From positions 2,792,908-2,856,907 of the forward strand of contig CP096137.1 in the NCBI GenBank assembly GCA_023213235.1: 64,000 bases of DNA. Reading direction: 5' to 3'. A program made the position numbers and the translations under genes. Under the pieces are notes generated by a model that searched no databases, was not told where the DNA came from, and saw only the letters and a program-made list of their open reading frames with translations. Below, piece by piece: positions 19,206 through 27,969 of this stretch; position 1 is the first letter of the stretch; each line of letters starts with the position of its first letter. This DNA comes from Elusimicrobiota bacterium. GTDB taxonomy: Bacteria; Elusimicrobiota; Elusimicrobia; UBA1565; UBA9628.

Positions 19206-20926
19206 TGTTCGTCCCCCGTGAGCGGCGGCTGGTCGTCCTTGAAGAGCAGGAACGAGCCGATCGCCAGACTGTCCATCCCGGTGCGGCGGAAGCAGGCCCA
19301 GGCCTCCTCGGGCCGGCACACGATCGGCTCGCCGCGCACGTTGAAGGACGTGTTGGCGAGCGCGGGGCAGCCGGTCTCCGTCTCGAAGGCCGCGAGCAGG
19401 TCGTAGAAAGGCGCGTTGTCCTCGCGCGCGACGGTCTGCACGCGAGCCGAGCCGTCGACGTGGGTCGTCGCGGGCAGGGCGCTCCGGTTGCGGGCCGGGG
19501 CCGTCAGCATCATGTACGGGCTCGCGACGCCGAGGTCGAACCACTCGGCGGCCTTCTCGGCCAAGACGGCGGGCGCGAAGGGCCGGAAGGACTCGCGGCC
19601 CTTGATCTTGAGGTTGAGCGTCGAGCGCATCTCCGCGTCGCGCGCGTCGGCCAGGATGCTGCGCGCGCCGAGCGCGCGCGGCCCGTATTCCATGCGTCCC
19701 TGGAACCAGCCGACCACCTTGCCCTGGGCCAGCAGGCCGGCGACTTCTTTGTGGAGCGCGGCCGGCTCGAGGCGGCGGTACGCCGCGCCCTTGGCCTTCA
19801 GCGCGGCCTCGATCGCCTCGTCGGAGTAGTCCGGGCCGAGCAGGCTTCCCTGCTGGCCGTCGCGCGGGCCGGGATCGCGCGGCTTGCCGAGCACGGCGTG
19901 CCAGGCGAACAACGCGGCGCCGAGCGCGCCGCCGGCGTCGCCGGCCGCCGGTTGGATCCAGACGTTGTCGAAGACGCCCTCGCGCACGATGCGCCCGTTG
20001 CCGACGCAGTTGAGCGCGACGCCGCCCGCGAGGCAGAGGTTCGAGGAGCCGGTCTTCGCGCGCGCGCGGCGAGCCATGCGGAGCATGACCTCCTCGCAGA
20101 CGGCCTGCACGGAGGCGGCGAGGTCCTTGTGGCGCCGCTCGAGCGGGGCCTCGGGCGCGCGCGCCGGCCCGGCGAACAAAGCGTCGAACTTCGCGTTCGT
20201 CATCGTCAGGCCCGCGACGAAGTCGAAGTACGACAGGTCGAGGCGGAACGAGCCGTCCTCCTTCAGGTCGAGCAGCGTGTCGCGGATCACGGACTCGTAG
20301 CGCGGCTCGCCGAGAGGCGCCAGGCCCATGAGCTTATACTCGCCGGAGTTCACGCGGAAGCCGCAGTAGTGCGTGAACGCGGAGTACAGGAGGCCGAGCG
20401 AGTGCGGGAACTTGAGCTCGGAGAGGAGGTCGAGCCGATGGCCGTCCCCCCGGCCGACGCTCGCCGTCGCCCACTCGCCGACGCCGTCCATCGTGAGCAC
20501 GGCGGCCTCCTTGAACGGAGACGGATAGAAGGCGGAGGCGGCGTGCGACTCGTGATGCTCCGTGAACAGAATCTCGCCTCTATAGTCGAGAGACTCGCGG
20601 ATCAGCTCCTTCATCCACAGCTTGTCCTTCATCCAGGCGGGAATCGCGGCGGCGAAGGAGCGCAGGCCGTACGGCGCGGCGGAAAGATAGGAATGAAGAA
20701 GGCGCTCGAATTTAAGCAGCGGCTTGTCGTAGAAGACGACGAGGTCGACCTGCTCCATCGAAATCCCGCTTCGCTCGAGGCAGAAGCGGACCGCCGAGAC
20801 GGGGAAGCGTTCGTCGTGGCGGCGGCGGGTGAAGCGCTCCTCCTGCGCGGCCGCGACGATGACGCCGTCGCGCACGAGCGCCGCGGCGCTGTCGTGGTAG
20901 AAGCAGGAGAGGCCGAGGATGTTCAC
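19181..20926 (-). CDS. NodU/CmcH/SxtI-type O-carbamoyltransferase
   Basis: 581 residues from GTG at 20926. The N-terminal Kae1-like domain starts MNILGLSCFYHDSAAALVRD and carries the metal site HHESHAASAFYPSPF and the carbamoyl-adenylate region LCLAGGVALNCVGNGRI. The C-terminal YrdC-like domain follows (GPRALGARSILAD). Known relatives move the carbamoyl group from carbamoyl phosphate to a hydroxyl through carbamoyl-AMP. It lies 13 bases after HIU hydrolase and ahead of SxtJ and DUF5989 genes, so it appears to be co-transcribed with allantoin degradation. The acceptor is unknown. Confidence 0.9.
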   Translation of the reverse strand: MNILGLSCFYHDSAAALVRDGVIVAAAQEERFTRRRHDERFPVSAVRFCLERSGISMEQVDLVVFYDKPLLKFERLLHSYLSAAPYGLRSFAAAIPAWMKDKLWMKELIRESLDYRGEILFTEHHESHAASAFYPSPFKEAAVLTMDGVGEWATASVGRGDGHRLDLLSELKFPHSLGLLYSAFTHYCGFRVNSGEYKLMGLAPLGEPRYESVIRDTLLDLKEDGSFRLDLSYFDFVAGLTMTNAKFDALFAGPARAPEAPLERRHKDLAASVQAVCEEVMLRMARRARAKTGSSNLCLAGGVALNCVGNGRIVREGVFDNVWIQPAAGDAGGALGAALFAWHAVLGKPRDPGPRDGQQGSLLGPDYSDEAIEAALKAKGAAYRRLEPAALHKEVAGLLAQGKVVGWFQGRMEYGPRALGARSILADARDAEMRSTLNLKIKGRESFRPFAPAVLAEKAAEWFDLGVASPYMMLTAPARNRSALPATTHVDGSARVQTVAREDNAPFYDLLAAFETETGCPALANTSFNVRGEPIVCRPEEAWACFRRTGMDSLAIGSFLLFKDDQPPLTGDEQWTTFAPD

Positions 20927-20939
20927 GGCGCCCGGAGGC

Positions 20940-21275
20940 TCAGCTGCCCCGGTACGTGGAGTAGCCCCACGGCGAGATCAGCAGGGGGACGTGGTGATGC
21001 CGCGAGTCGCGCACGGTGAAGACCACCGACACCGACGGGTAAAACGCGGCCTGTCGCGTGCGCTTGAAGTAGGCCGCCGTGCCGAAAGTGAGGCGGTAGG
21101 TCCCCTTTTTCAGGCCGCCCTCCTTGAGCAGCGACTTGCAGCGCCCGTCGAGGTCGGTCGTGCCGCGGCCGATCGTGGTCCAGCCGCCTCCGGAGCCCTT
21201 GGCGAGGATCAGCGGCACGCCCGAGGCGGGGCGGCCGATCGCGGTGTCGAGGACGTGGGTCGTGATCGAGCTCAT
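20940..21275 (-). CDS. hiuH: 5-hydroxyisourate hydrolase (transthyretin-like)
   Basis: 111 residues, the usual length. Catalytic features are visible: His in THVLDTAIGRPA, the basic residue in DLDGRC, HHHVPLLISPWGYSTYRGS at the end with the diagnostic YRGS tail. It opens the ring of 5-hydroxyisourate to give OHCU, the step after urate oxidase. No export signal, so cytoplasmic. It overlaps uraD by ATGA. Reading frame intact. Confidence 0.93.
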   Translation of the reverse strand: MSSITTHVLDTAIGRPASGVPLILAKGSGGGWTTIGRGTTDLDGRCKSLLKEGGLKKGTYRLTFGTAAYFKRTRQAAFYPSVSVVFTVRDSRHHHVPLLISPWGYSTYRGS

Positions 21276-21775
21276 GAGAGGAGTTTCTCCAGTCGGATTT
21301 TGGTGATCTTCGCCTGCTCGCCCGCGGCCGTCCGCAGCTCGGCCTCCGAGGAAGCGGGCAGGCGCGCCTTGAGCATATCCAGCATCTGAGCGGCGGACTT
21401 GCCCGTCGCGCAGACGATGAAAATGTGGCCGAACTTCGCTTCGTACTCGGCGTTGCCCGCGGCGAGCGCGTCGAGCGTCGCCTCGTCGGCCGACGCGGCT
21501 CCCGACTGCTCGCCCCGGGCCCAGGCGCTCGTCGCGGCGAACTTGGCGCGCAGAGCGTCCTTGCCGCCGATGCGCGGATGATGGGCGAAGGCCTCGAGCA
21601 GCTCGGAGCGGTCGGCGTTGTCCCAGGCGGCGTCCGCGGCCTCGAGCAAGGCCTCCTTGCTCTCGTAGGGACGCCCCGCGGCGACGTCGGCCGCCCAGCG
21701 CTCGCACCCGCAGCAGCGCAGCAGCTCCTCGCGCGCGCGGGCGTCGGTCAGGGCGTTGAGCTCGGCGAGCGTCAT
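21272..21775 (-). CDS. uraD: OHCU decarboxylase
   Basis: 167 residues, typical for the family. The catalytic histidine sits in AFAHHPRIGGKDALR, with the glutamate-containing helix GNAEYEAKFGHIFIV further on. It decarboxylates OHCU to (S)-allantoin. It overlaps both neighbours by 4 bases (ATGA), inside an operon that contains hiuH, allantoicase and allantoinase, which makes the assignment firm. Confidence 0.92.
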   Translation of the reverse strand: MTLAELNALTDARAREELLRCCGCERWAADVAAGRPYESKEALLEAADAAWDNADRSELLEAFAHHPRIGGKDALRAKFAATSAWARGEQSGAASADEATLDALAAGNAEYEAKFGHIFIVCATGKSAAQMLDMLKARLPASSEAELRTAAGEQAKITKIRLEKLLS

Positions 21776-22260
21776 GGAGCCTTCGGCGTCTCCGTGGACG
21801 GGACGACCGGCTCGACGGGCAAGGACGGCGTCAACGTCGCGGTCGAGACCTCGACGGGCGCGGGCGCGGCGGGGGCCGGCGGCGGGGCCGGGCACTCCTT
21901 CGCGGCGGCAAGCGCTTCCGGATTCTTCGCGATGAAGTCCGCGAGGCCGGTCACGACCTTCTCCTGCCAGGCGTCGCCCTTGTAGCTGAAGGAGAACTTT
22001 CCCAGGCGCTTGCCGCACGGGGAGAACACGGCTTCCTTCATGTACGCGCGCATGAGCCACCCCACCCCGAAGGACTCGGTCTCGGCGACGATGTCGCAGT
22101 TCGGGAACGGGCCCGCGCCTTCCACGCGCTCCACCGAGGAGAAGCGGCTCACGCCCGCGGCCTTCGCCTCGGGGATTTCGCGGCTCCACTTGATGCAGGC
22201 GCGCGGAAGCTCGGCGGCGGACGCAGGAGCGGCCAGCAGGGCGAACGCGAGCGCGATCAC
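21772..22260 (-). CDS. Exported hypothetical protein inside the allantoin operon
   Basis: 162 residues from GTG at 22260, overlapping allantoicase (GTGA) and uraD (ATGA). It has a signal peptide (VIALAFALLAAPASA), four cysteines (ACIKW, NCDIV, PCGKR, ECPAP) and a Pro/Ala tail. No family recognised. It is not urate oxidase: it is too short, exported and lacks the T-fold motifs. Position between two cytoplasmic enzymes is odd. A periplasmic lipid-binding or START-like role cannot be excluded. Confidence 0.65.
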   Translation of the reverse strand: MIALAFALLAAPASAAELPRACIKWSREIPEAKAAGVSRFSSVERVEGAGPFPNCDIVAETESFGVGWLMRAYMKEAVFSPCGKRLGKFSFSYKGDAWQEKVVTGLADFIAKNPEALAAAKECPAPPPAPAAPAPVEVSTATLTPSLPVEPVVPSTETPKAP

Positions 22261-23213
22261 GCCCGCACTCCGAGCAGGCGCAGACGAGAAATGCCGCCGT
22301 CCGGGAACATGCTCAGGCGCACGTGCGTGACGGGACCGTGCGCGGCGAGCTCCTTCGAGAAGAAGTGCCGCTTGTGGGCGGACAGCTTCGTTTGAGGAAG
22401 AATCGGAGTCCAGGACGTGAACTCGTCGGCGAGCTCCGCGCCGGTCGCGCCGGGCTTGTGCACGCCCTCGAGCATGCATGAGTCCGGATAATTTCCCTTG
22501 AAGAAATTGGTGTCCACCTCGATCTTGCGCAGCTGCCCGGGAGCGCCGAGCTTGAGGATCGCCCAGTCGTGGCCGGGGCCGCGGCGGCGCTTGGTTTCCC
22601 ACCCGTCGCCCATGTTCTTCGAGCGTCCGGGCATGATGAGATTCTGGGGATGGGAATAGTGGACGTCGCTCGCCAGCAAGGGAAGGCCGCCGTACTCGAC
22701 GGAGACGAGGTCGACCAAGGCCTTTTTCGGGACCTTCGTCCAGTCCGGGGTCACCTCGCCGTACACGCGCAGACGCGCGACGCCGCCGTCGGGGAAGATG
22801 TTCAGGCGCACGTGGTCCCAGGCGCGGTCGGACTTCACGGGCAGCAGATTGTCGGAATTGCCCTTGAGCGCCGTCTTCGGCAGGATCTCCACCCACGCGT
22901 CCTTGCCGTCCTTCGCGTCGAGGCTCGCGTGCGACGGATAGTTGCCGGTGAAGAACGAGGTCTGCACGTTGACGCCCTTGATCACGCCGCGCAGGCCGAG
23001 CTTGAGCTCGCACCAGTCGTAGCCCGGCGTGCGGCGGCGGCGGGACTCCCAGCCGTCCATCCACTTGCCCTTGGCCGTGTACTTGTCCGCGATCCAGACG
23101 GGGGCCTCGGGCTTGACGAGGTTTCCCATCGGCGCGAAGAAGTCGTCGTTCGTGCGCAGCGCCTTGCCGCCGACGCGGGCGGACGCCAGATCGATCAGCT
23201 GGGTGAAGTCCAT
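22257..23213 (-). CDS. alc: Allantoicase
   Basis: 318 residues made of two jelly-roll allantoicase repeats: GWESRRRRTPGYDWCELKLG with HVRLNIFPDGGVARLRVYG, and GWETKRRRGPGHDWAILKLG with HVRLSMFPDGGISRLRLLG. It hydrolyses allantoate to (S)-ureidoglycolate and urea. A ribosome site AAAAGGAGCGAGTC precedes the ATG and lies within the end of allantoinase, which overlaps by 19 bases. Frame intact. Confidence 0.93.
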   Translation of the reverse strand: MDFTQLIDLASARVGGKALRTNDDFFAPMGNLVKPEAPVWIADKYTAKGKWMDGWESRRRRTPGYDWCELKLGLRGVIKGVNVQTSFFTGNYPSHASLDAKDGKDAWVEILPKTALKGNSDNLLPVKSDRAWDHVRLNIFPDGGVARLRVYGEVTPDWTKVPKKALVDLVSVEYGGLPLLASDVHYSHPQNLIMPGRSKNMGDGWETKRRRGPGHDWAILKLGAPGQLRKIEVDTNFFKGNYPDSCMLEGVHKPGATGAELADEFTSWTPILPQTKLSAHKRHFFSKELAAHGPVTHVRLSMFPDGGISRLRLLGVRA

Positions 23214-24549
23214 GACTCGCTCCTTTTCAGCAGGGCCCGGCCCGCGCGTCCGCCCGGGAACGCCCCCGCCTCGTAGATCAGACGGCCGCGCTGCCAGTGC
23301 GCGGCCACGGCGCCCTGCAGGCGCAGGCCCGCGTACGCGGTGACCTTGTGCCGGTGCAGCACGGTCCCGGGGTCGATGTCGACGAGCGCGGCGTCGTCGA
23401 GCAGGACGACGTCGGCGTCGCGCCCTTTTTCCAGACGGCCCTTGTTCCCGAGACCGGCGAAGGCCGCCGTCATCTCCGAGGTCCAGCGCACGACGTCCTC
23501 GAGCTGGAAGCCGCGCCGCTTGGCGCCGCTCCAGGTCGCCGGCAAGGTGAACTGCAGGCCCGCGATGCCCCCCACGCCGCCATGAAGTCGCCCTCGCCGA
23601 ACTTCTTGAGCTCGGGCGCGCAGGGGCTGTGATCGGACACGACGAAGTCGATGACGCCTCGGCCGAGCGCGCGCCACAGCAGCTCGCGGTTCTCGGCGGA
23701 GCGGATCGGCGGCGCGCACTTGAACTGCGTCGCGCCGTCGGGGATCCCGTCGTCGGCGAAGGTGAGATAGTGCGGGCAGGTCTCGGCCGTGAAGGGAAGC
23801 CCTTCTTCCTTCGCGCGCTCGACGTCGGCCAAGGCGTCGGCCGCGGAGAGGTGCACGACGTGCGTGCGGCAGCGGTACTTGCGGCACAGCTCGATCAGGA
23901 GCCGGATCGCGCGGACCTCCATCGACGGCGGGCGCGAGGCCAGATACGAAGAAAACTTCCTCTTGTCGGCGCCCGGCTCGGACGCCGGGTCGAGCTCGGC
24001 GTGGACGATCAGCGGCAGGCCCAGCCGCGCGAGCACCGGCATCGCCGCCTCGAGGTCCGCGCGCGTCGCGTTCGGGAACTCGTCGAGGCCGCTGTGCGTC
24101 AGGAACGCCTTGAAGCCCACGACCCCGTCCTCGGCCATCGGTTCGAGCTCCGCGAGATTTCCCGGGACGATGCCGCCCCAGAACGCGGCGTCGACGGCGA
24201 GCTTGCCTTTGACGGCGTCGAGCTTCAGCTTCAGAGCGCGCCGCGTCGTCGTCACCGGCGAGCAGTTGAGCGGCATGTCGACGATCGTGCCGACCCCGCC
24301 GGCCGCGGCGGCCTTGGTCGCCGTGAGATATCCTTCCCACTCAGTTCTACCAGGCTCATTCACGTGGACGTGGCAATCGACAAGCGAAGGAATGATGGCC
24401 ATGTCGCCGGCCTCTCGTATGGCCGTTCCCGACGGGATTTCGCTTCCGTTGACGATCCCCTCGATCTTGCCGTCTTTGATGAGCACGGCTCCTTCGCGCG
24501 GCCCTTCCGGAGCGTAAATCCTCGTGCCCTTGATCGCGAGGTCGATCAT
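23195..24549 (-). CDS. allB: Allantoinase
   Basis: 451 residues after one G is restored in the six-base run at 23568-23573. It is a cyclic amidohydrolase: metal ligands in DCHVHVNEPGR, the carboxylated lysine in GFKAFLTHSG, then IVHAELD, HVVHLSAADAL and FVVSDHSPC. It opens the hydantoin ring of allantoin to allantoate. It overlaps the MocA-like gene by ATGA. The operon context (alc, uraD, hiuH) separates it from dihydroorotase and dihydropyrimidinase. Confidence 0.92.
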
Positions 24550-25094
24550 GGCCGATTGACCTCGATCGGCTCGTTCTCGTTCTTCAAGATCAAATCGCTC
24601 TCGACGGGCACATCCTCGATCCCCCGGCGCCCCAGATACTCGTCGAGCCGGTCGGCGGCCGGGTTGAGGCGCAGGATGTCGAGCAAGGTCGGCACCGTCA
24701 GCAGGACCGGGTGCCCGCGCTTGTTCTTGAACGAGGGCACGGCGTCGCACTGCAGTTCCGCGAGCTTGCCGAACACCGCCGCGTCGAAAATAGGCATGTC
24801 GACGTGGTAGACGAAGCTGCGCTCGACGCGTCCCGCGCGGATCAGCGCGATCAAGGACGCGAGCGGGCTCGCGTCGGGGTTCACGGGCACCCAGCGGACG
24901 TCGGGCGAGAGCGCCAGGCAGCGCTCGAGCCACGGCTCCTGAATCGACACCGTGATCTTGGACGGGGGCAGCATCGTCAGCAGGAACTCGAGCTGGGCGG
25001 CGAGCATCGGCTTGCCGCCGCGCTCCTGCCAGGCCTTCGGCCCGCCGGCGCGGCGGCCGTGGCCGGCGGCGAGCAGCAGAACGCGCGGCGTCAC
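24546..25094 (-). CDS. MocA/MobA-like nucleotidyltransferase
   Basis: 182 residues with the nucleotidyltransferase start VLLLAAGHGRRAGGPKAW and an acidic metal motif in VYHVDMPIFD. The family transfers CMP or GMP to molybdopterin. Next to an XdhC-type factor and a xanthine dehydrogenase operon, the likely role is making the dinucleotide (MCD) form for that enzyme. It overlaps xdhC and allB by 4 bases each. A related sugar-nucleotide transferase is possible but less likely. Confidence 0.75.
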   Translation of the reverse strand: MTPRVLLLAAGHGRRAGGPKAWQERGGKPMLAAQLEFLLTMLPPSKITVSIQEPWLERCLALSPDVRWVPVNPDASPLASLIALIRAGRVERSFVYHVDMPIFDAAVFGKLAELQCDAVPSFKNKRGHPVLLTVPTLLDILRLNPAADRLDEYLGRRGIEDVPVESDLILKNENEPIEVNRP

Positions 25095-25966
25095 ATCCCT
25101 CTCCTAACGGATTTCGGAAGGGACACTTCCTCGCTTATCGCTCGGTCGGCCGTTTTCCTATACGCCCACTTCTCCAGAAGCTCGGCGGCCATCGCGACGG
25201 CGATCGCCTTCGGGTTCTTCGACGGGATTTTCTTTCCGATCGGGCAGCGCACGCGCTCGTCCCACAGCGGCCGGCGGACGGCCGGCAGGCGCGCGCGGAA
25301 GACGCGGGACTTGTGAAGCGACCCGATCACGCCGAGGTAGCCGAGCGGCTTGTCGAGCAGGGCGTCGACGAGCGCGAGATCGAGGTCGTGGTCGTAGGTC
25401 ATCACGAGCGCCGCGTCCTGGGGCCCGTAGCCCGCGGCGAGCGCGAGCGGCAGCGGCTGCGCCTTGAGCAGGCGCGTGTTCTTCGGGAACGCCGCCGGGT
25501 CCGCCCACTCGGCCCGCGCGTCGTAGACCGCCACTTCGAGGTCGAGCCCGTCGAGCACGGAGGCCAGCGCGCGCGAGACGTGGCCCGCGCCGAACACGTG
25601 CACGGCCTTGCGGCGCGCGAGCGGCTCGAAGAACACGGTCACTTTGCCGCCGCAGCACTGGCCCATCTCGCGGCACAGCGTATACTCCTTCAGGAAGGCC
25701 TCGCCGCGGCCGGTCTCCAGCAGGCGGCGCGCCTCGGCCAGCACCTCGGCCTCGAACTTCCCGCCCCCGATCGTGCCCGAAAAGCCGCCGGCCCAGACGT
25801 GCATCTTGGCGCCGGGAGCCTGCGGGGCGGAGCCGACGACCTTCGCGAGCGTGCACAGCACGCCGGGGCGCGGCAGGTCTCCCGCGAGCTCCGAGAGGCG
25901 AATCGGTCGCTTTCCATCGAACTTCGGAAGCGACACTTCCTCGCGATATCGCTCGGTCGGCTCCAT
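25091..25966 (-). CDS. XdhC/CoxF-family molybdenum cofactor insertion protein
   Basis: 291 residues. The N-terminal XdhC_CoxI part has the segment GGFSGTIGGGKFEAEVLAEA; the C-terminal Rossmann part has VHVFGAGHVSRALASVLDG and VMTYDHDLDL. XdhC proteins bind molybdenum cofactor, help sulfurate it and load xanthine dehydrogenase. First gene of the long minus-strand operon running to 18644. TAGAAT (25974-25979) ends 7 bases before the ATG. Both protein ends contain EEVSLPK, encoded by the near-identical direct repeats at 25113 and 25923. Confidence 0.88.
   Translation of the reverse strand: MEPTERYREEVSLPKFDGKRPIRLSELAGDLPRPGVLCTLAKVVGSAPQAPGAKMHVWAGGFSGTIGGGKFEAEVLAEARRLLETGRGEAFLKEYTLCREMGQCCGGKVTVFFEPLARRKAVHVFGAGHVSRALASVLDGLDLEVAVYDARAEWADPAAFPKNTRLLKAQPLPLALAAGYGPQDAALVMTYDHDLDLALVDALLDKPLGYLGVIGSLHKSRVFRARLPAVRRPLWDERVRCPIGKKIPSKNPKAIAVAMAAELLEKWAYRKTADRAISEEVSLPKSVRRGM
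25113..25150. repeat. Direct repeat copy A flanking xdhC-type gene
   Basis: A 38-base segment beginning TTCGGAAGGGACACTTCCTC and ending CTCGGTCGGC. It matches the segment at 25923-25961 except for two or three substitutions and one extra base. It encodes the C-terminal EEVSLPK of the protein. GGAAG and CTTCC inside it can also pair. Confidence 0.7.
25923..25961. repeat. Direct repeat copy B flanking xdhC-type gene
   Basis: A 39-base segment beginning TTCGGAAGCGACACTTCCTC, the partner of the copy at 25113-25150, about 810 bases away. It encodes the N-terminal EEVSLPK of the same protein. The pair brackets nearly the whole gene. Confidence 0.7.
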
Positions 25967-25973
25967 GACCCGA

Positions 25974-25994
25974 ATTCTACTTAATTGCTAGACT
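25974..25994. promoter_or_regulatory. Back-to-back -10 elements for divergent leaderless genes
   Basis: In the 34-base gap between the minus-strand XdhC start (25966) and the plus-strand deaminase start (26001), TAGAAT (minus, 25974-25979) and TAGACT (plus, 25989-25994) stand 9 bases apart. They end 7 and 6 bases from their start codons. The expected -35 regions would fall in the opposite start codons, so the two promoters should compete. Confidence 0.6.
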
Positions 25995-26000
25995 CCCGTC

Positions 26001-27376
26001 GTGCGGCCTCCCCTCCTCATCAAGAACGCCCTGCGCGTGGCCACGATGGACGACGCGGGCACCGAATTGTCCGGCGCCGACGTCCTCATCAAGGGCCGCG
26101 TCATCCTCGCGGTCGGCAAGAACCTCGAGGCCCCGGACGACGCCAAGGTCCTCGACGCCTCGGGCTGCGTCGTCATCCCGGGCATGGTCAACACGCACCA
26201 CCACCTCTGCCAGACGCTCACGCGCGCGACCCCGCGGCCCAGGACGCCAAGCTCTTCGACTGGCTCGTCTATCACTACGGCGTCTGGCGCCACCTGACGC
26301 CCGAGTACGCGGCGCTCGGCGCCCAGGTCGGCTTGGGCGAACTGCTTCTCACGGGCTGCACGACCTCGACCGACCACACCTACCTCTACCCGCGCGGGCT
26401 GACCGGTCTCGTCGACGCCCAGATCGAGGCCGCCCGCTCGCTCGGCATTCGCTTCGCTCCCACGCGCGGCTCCATGTCGGTCGGCTCGTCCAAGGGCGGC
26501 CTGCCGCCCGACGACTGCACGCAGGACGAGGACGAAATCCTGCGCGACGGCGAGCGCCTCATCAAGGAACACCACGACAAGGGCCCGTACGCGATGATCC
26601 AGATCGGCCTCGCCCCGTGCGCGCCGTTCTCGGTGTCCCAGAACCTCATGAAGGAAACGGCGGCGCAGGCGAAGAAGTGGGGCGTGCGCATGCACACCCA
26701 CCTCTGCGAGACGCTCGACGAGGAGGCGTACTGCCTCGAGAAGTACGGCAAGCGGCCCATCGACTTCCTCGAGGATCTCGGCTGGATCGATTCCAACGTC
26801 TGGCTCGCGCACATGGTCCATGTCGACGACGACGAGATCAAGCGTCTGGCCAAGGCGAAAGTCGGCATCGCGCACTGCCCGTCCTCGAACCTGCGACTCG
26901 GCTCCGGCGTTCCTCCGGTCCGGAAATATCTCGACGCGGGCGTCGCCGTCGGCCTCGCCGTCGACGGTTCCGCTTCCAACGACACCTCCGACATGCTCGG
27001 CGAGGCGCGCCAGGCGATGCTCGTGCACCGCGTGAAGTCCGGCGTGGCCTCGATGCCCGCGCGCGAGGCCCTGCGCATGGCGACCCGCGGCGGCGCCGCC
27101 GTCGTCGGCCGCGACGACATCGGGATGATCGCCGCCGGCAAGGCCGCCGACCTCGCGATCTTCGACGTCTCCGGCCTCGACTTCGCCGGCTCGGCCGGCG
27201 ACCCCGTCGCCTCCTTGCTCTTCTGCGGCGCCGCGCACCGCGCGAAGTGGACGATCGTCAACGGCCACGTCGTCGTCGAGGACGGCAAGCTCGTCAACAT
27301 CGACGAGAAGCGGGTCGCCGCCCAGGCCAACGCCGCCTGCCTCGACCTCCTGAAGAAGGCCGGCGCCATCGCTTAG
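26001..27376 (+). CDS. 8-oxoguanine deaminase-like amidohydrolase
   Basis: 458 residues from GTG at 26001 after one C is restored in CCCC at 26228-26231. Metal and catalytic positions are visible: MVNTHHHLCQTLTRA, then MHTHLCET, WLAHMVHVDDDEI and GLAVDGSASND. The first motif plus a repaired PAAQDAKLFDWLV and TSTDHTYLYPRG match 8-oxoguanine deaminases in the COG0402 group, which release ammonia and urate. That product would feed the allantoin pathway encoded next door. Guanine deaminase or a triazine-type hydrolase are alternatives. It shares a divergent promoter with the XdhC operon. Confidence 0.78.
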
Positions 27377-27404
27377 GTGTCAGGCCTCCCACTTTCCCAC
27401 TTTT
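27376..27404. repeat. Half of a REP-like element
   Basis: GGTGTCAGGCCTCCCACTTT and the following nine bases match the left end of the hairpin at 8716, but no right arm follows. Its first base is the last base of the deaminase stop codon, and the proposed TTG start of the next gene lies at its end. Confidence 0.55.
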
Positions 27405-27801
27405 GAAGGAAGTTCGAGTTTCGCCGGCGAAGTTCCGGATGATGGCGGAGGCCGAGCTCGCGCGGATCCCCGAGGAACTGCGCGCGCTGCTGGTCAACGT
27501 CACGATCGAAGTCAAAGACGAGCCCGGCGAGGAAGCCGACGACGTCGAGGACGCGACCGAGGACGACATCGTCGACCTGCTCGGCCTCTACGCCGGCCCC
27601 GAGCGCGAGGACTTCTTGAGCGGCGGCGCCCACGGCCAGCTTCCCGCGAAGGTCTACCTCTATCAGTGGAACCTCGAGGACTCCGTCGGCAGCATCGAAG
27701 AGCTCCAGAAAGAAATCCGCCTCACGCTGCGCCACGAACTCGCGCACCACTTCGGTTTCGACGACGACGAGCTCGAACGCGTCTGGCCCGAAGGCGCCTG
27801 A
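27403..27801 (+). CDS. Small zincin-like metallopeptidase
   Basis: 132 residues from TTG at 27403 (ATG at 27439 is the alternative; the TTG frame adds VSPAKF, which fits the family start). The metal site LRHELAHHFGFDDDELE has the HExxHxxGF pattern, and the acidic N-terminal half (DVEDATEDDIVDLLGLYAG) is typical of the minimal metallopeptidase family conserved in Actinobacteria and others. Likely cytoplasmic, substrate unknown. The upstream region is a half REP-like element with no clear ribosome site. Confidence 0.8.
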   Translation: MKEVRVSPAKFRMMAEAELARIPEELRALLVNVTIEVKDEPGEEADDVEDATEDDIVDLLGLYAGPEREDFLSGGAHGQLPAKVYLYQWNLEDSVGSIEELQKEIRLTLRHELAHHFGFDDDELERVWPEGA

Positions 27802-27807
27802 CATTTT

Positions 27808-27870
27808 AGTGCCTGGCCCGTACATTCCGTAAATTCTCCCGGAATGTACCGAATGTACGGGCCAGGCACT
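27808..27870. repeat. REP-like hairpin with nested pairing
   Basis: AGTGCCTGGCCCGTACATTC (27808-27827) is exactly complemented by GAATGTACGGGCCAGGCACT (27851-27870). Inside, GTACATTCC also pairs with GGAATGTAC, so two alternative folds are possible. It follows the metallopeptidase gene and precedes the citrate synthase promoter. Confidence 0.8.
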
Positions 27871-27878
27871 GACTTCAA

Positions 27879-27902
27879 GTGTGGCACCGGAGTGCCAGAC
27901 AC
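27879..27902. repeat. Short GTGTGGCAC/GTGCCAGACAC hairpin
   Basis: GTGTGGCAC pairs with GTGCCAGACAC, with a two-base bulge. It looks like a degenerate copy of the tip of the REP-like elements and lies immediately before the citrate synthase -35. Confidence 0.5.
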
Positions 27903-27905
27903 GTG

Positions 27906-27935
27906 TTGACGTTTCCGACGGGAGAGAGGTATCAT
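27906..27935 (+). promoter_or_regulatory. Citrate synthase promoter
   Basis: TTGACG (27906-27911) and TATCAT (27930-27935) with an 18-base spacer, a good sigma-70-type promoter. The start codon is 34 bases further on and has its own ribosome site (GGAG at 27957), so this mRNA has a normal leader. Confidence 0.75.
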
Positions 27936-27969
27936 CGACGAGACGCTGAACTCCTCGGAGGACTCGAAC

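Noticed and set aside
21772..22260. Hypothetical operon member as the missing urate oxidase
   Set aside because: It carries a signal peptide, is only 162 residues and has no T-fold, flavin or haem motif.
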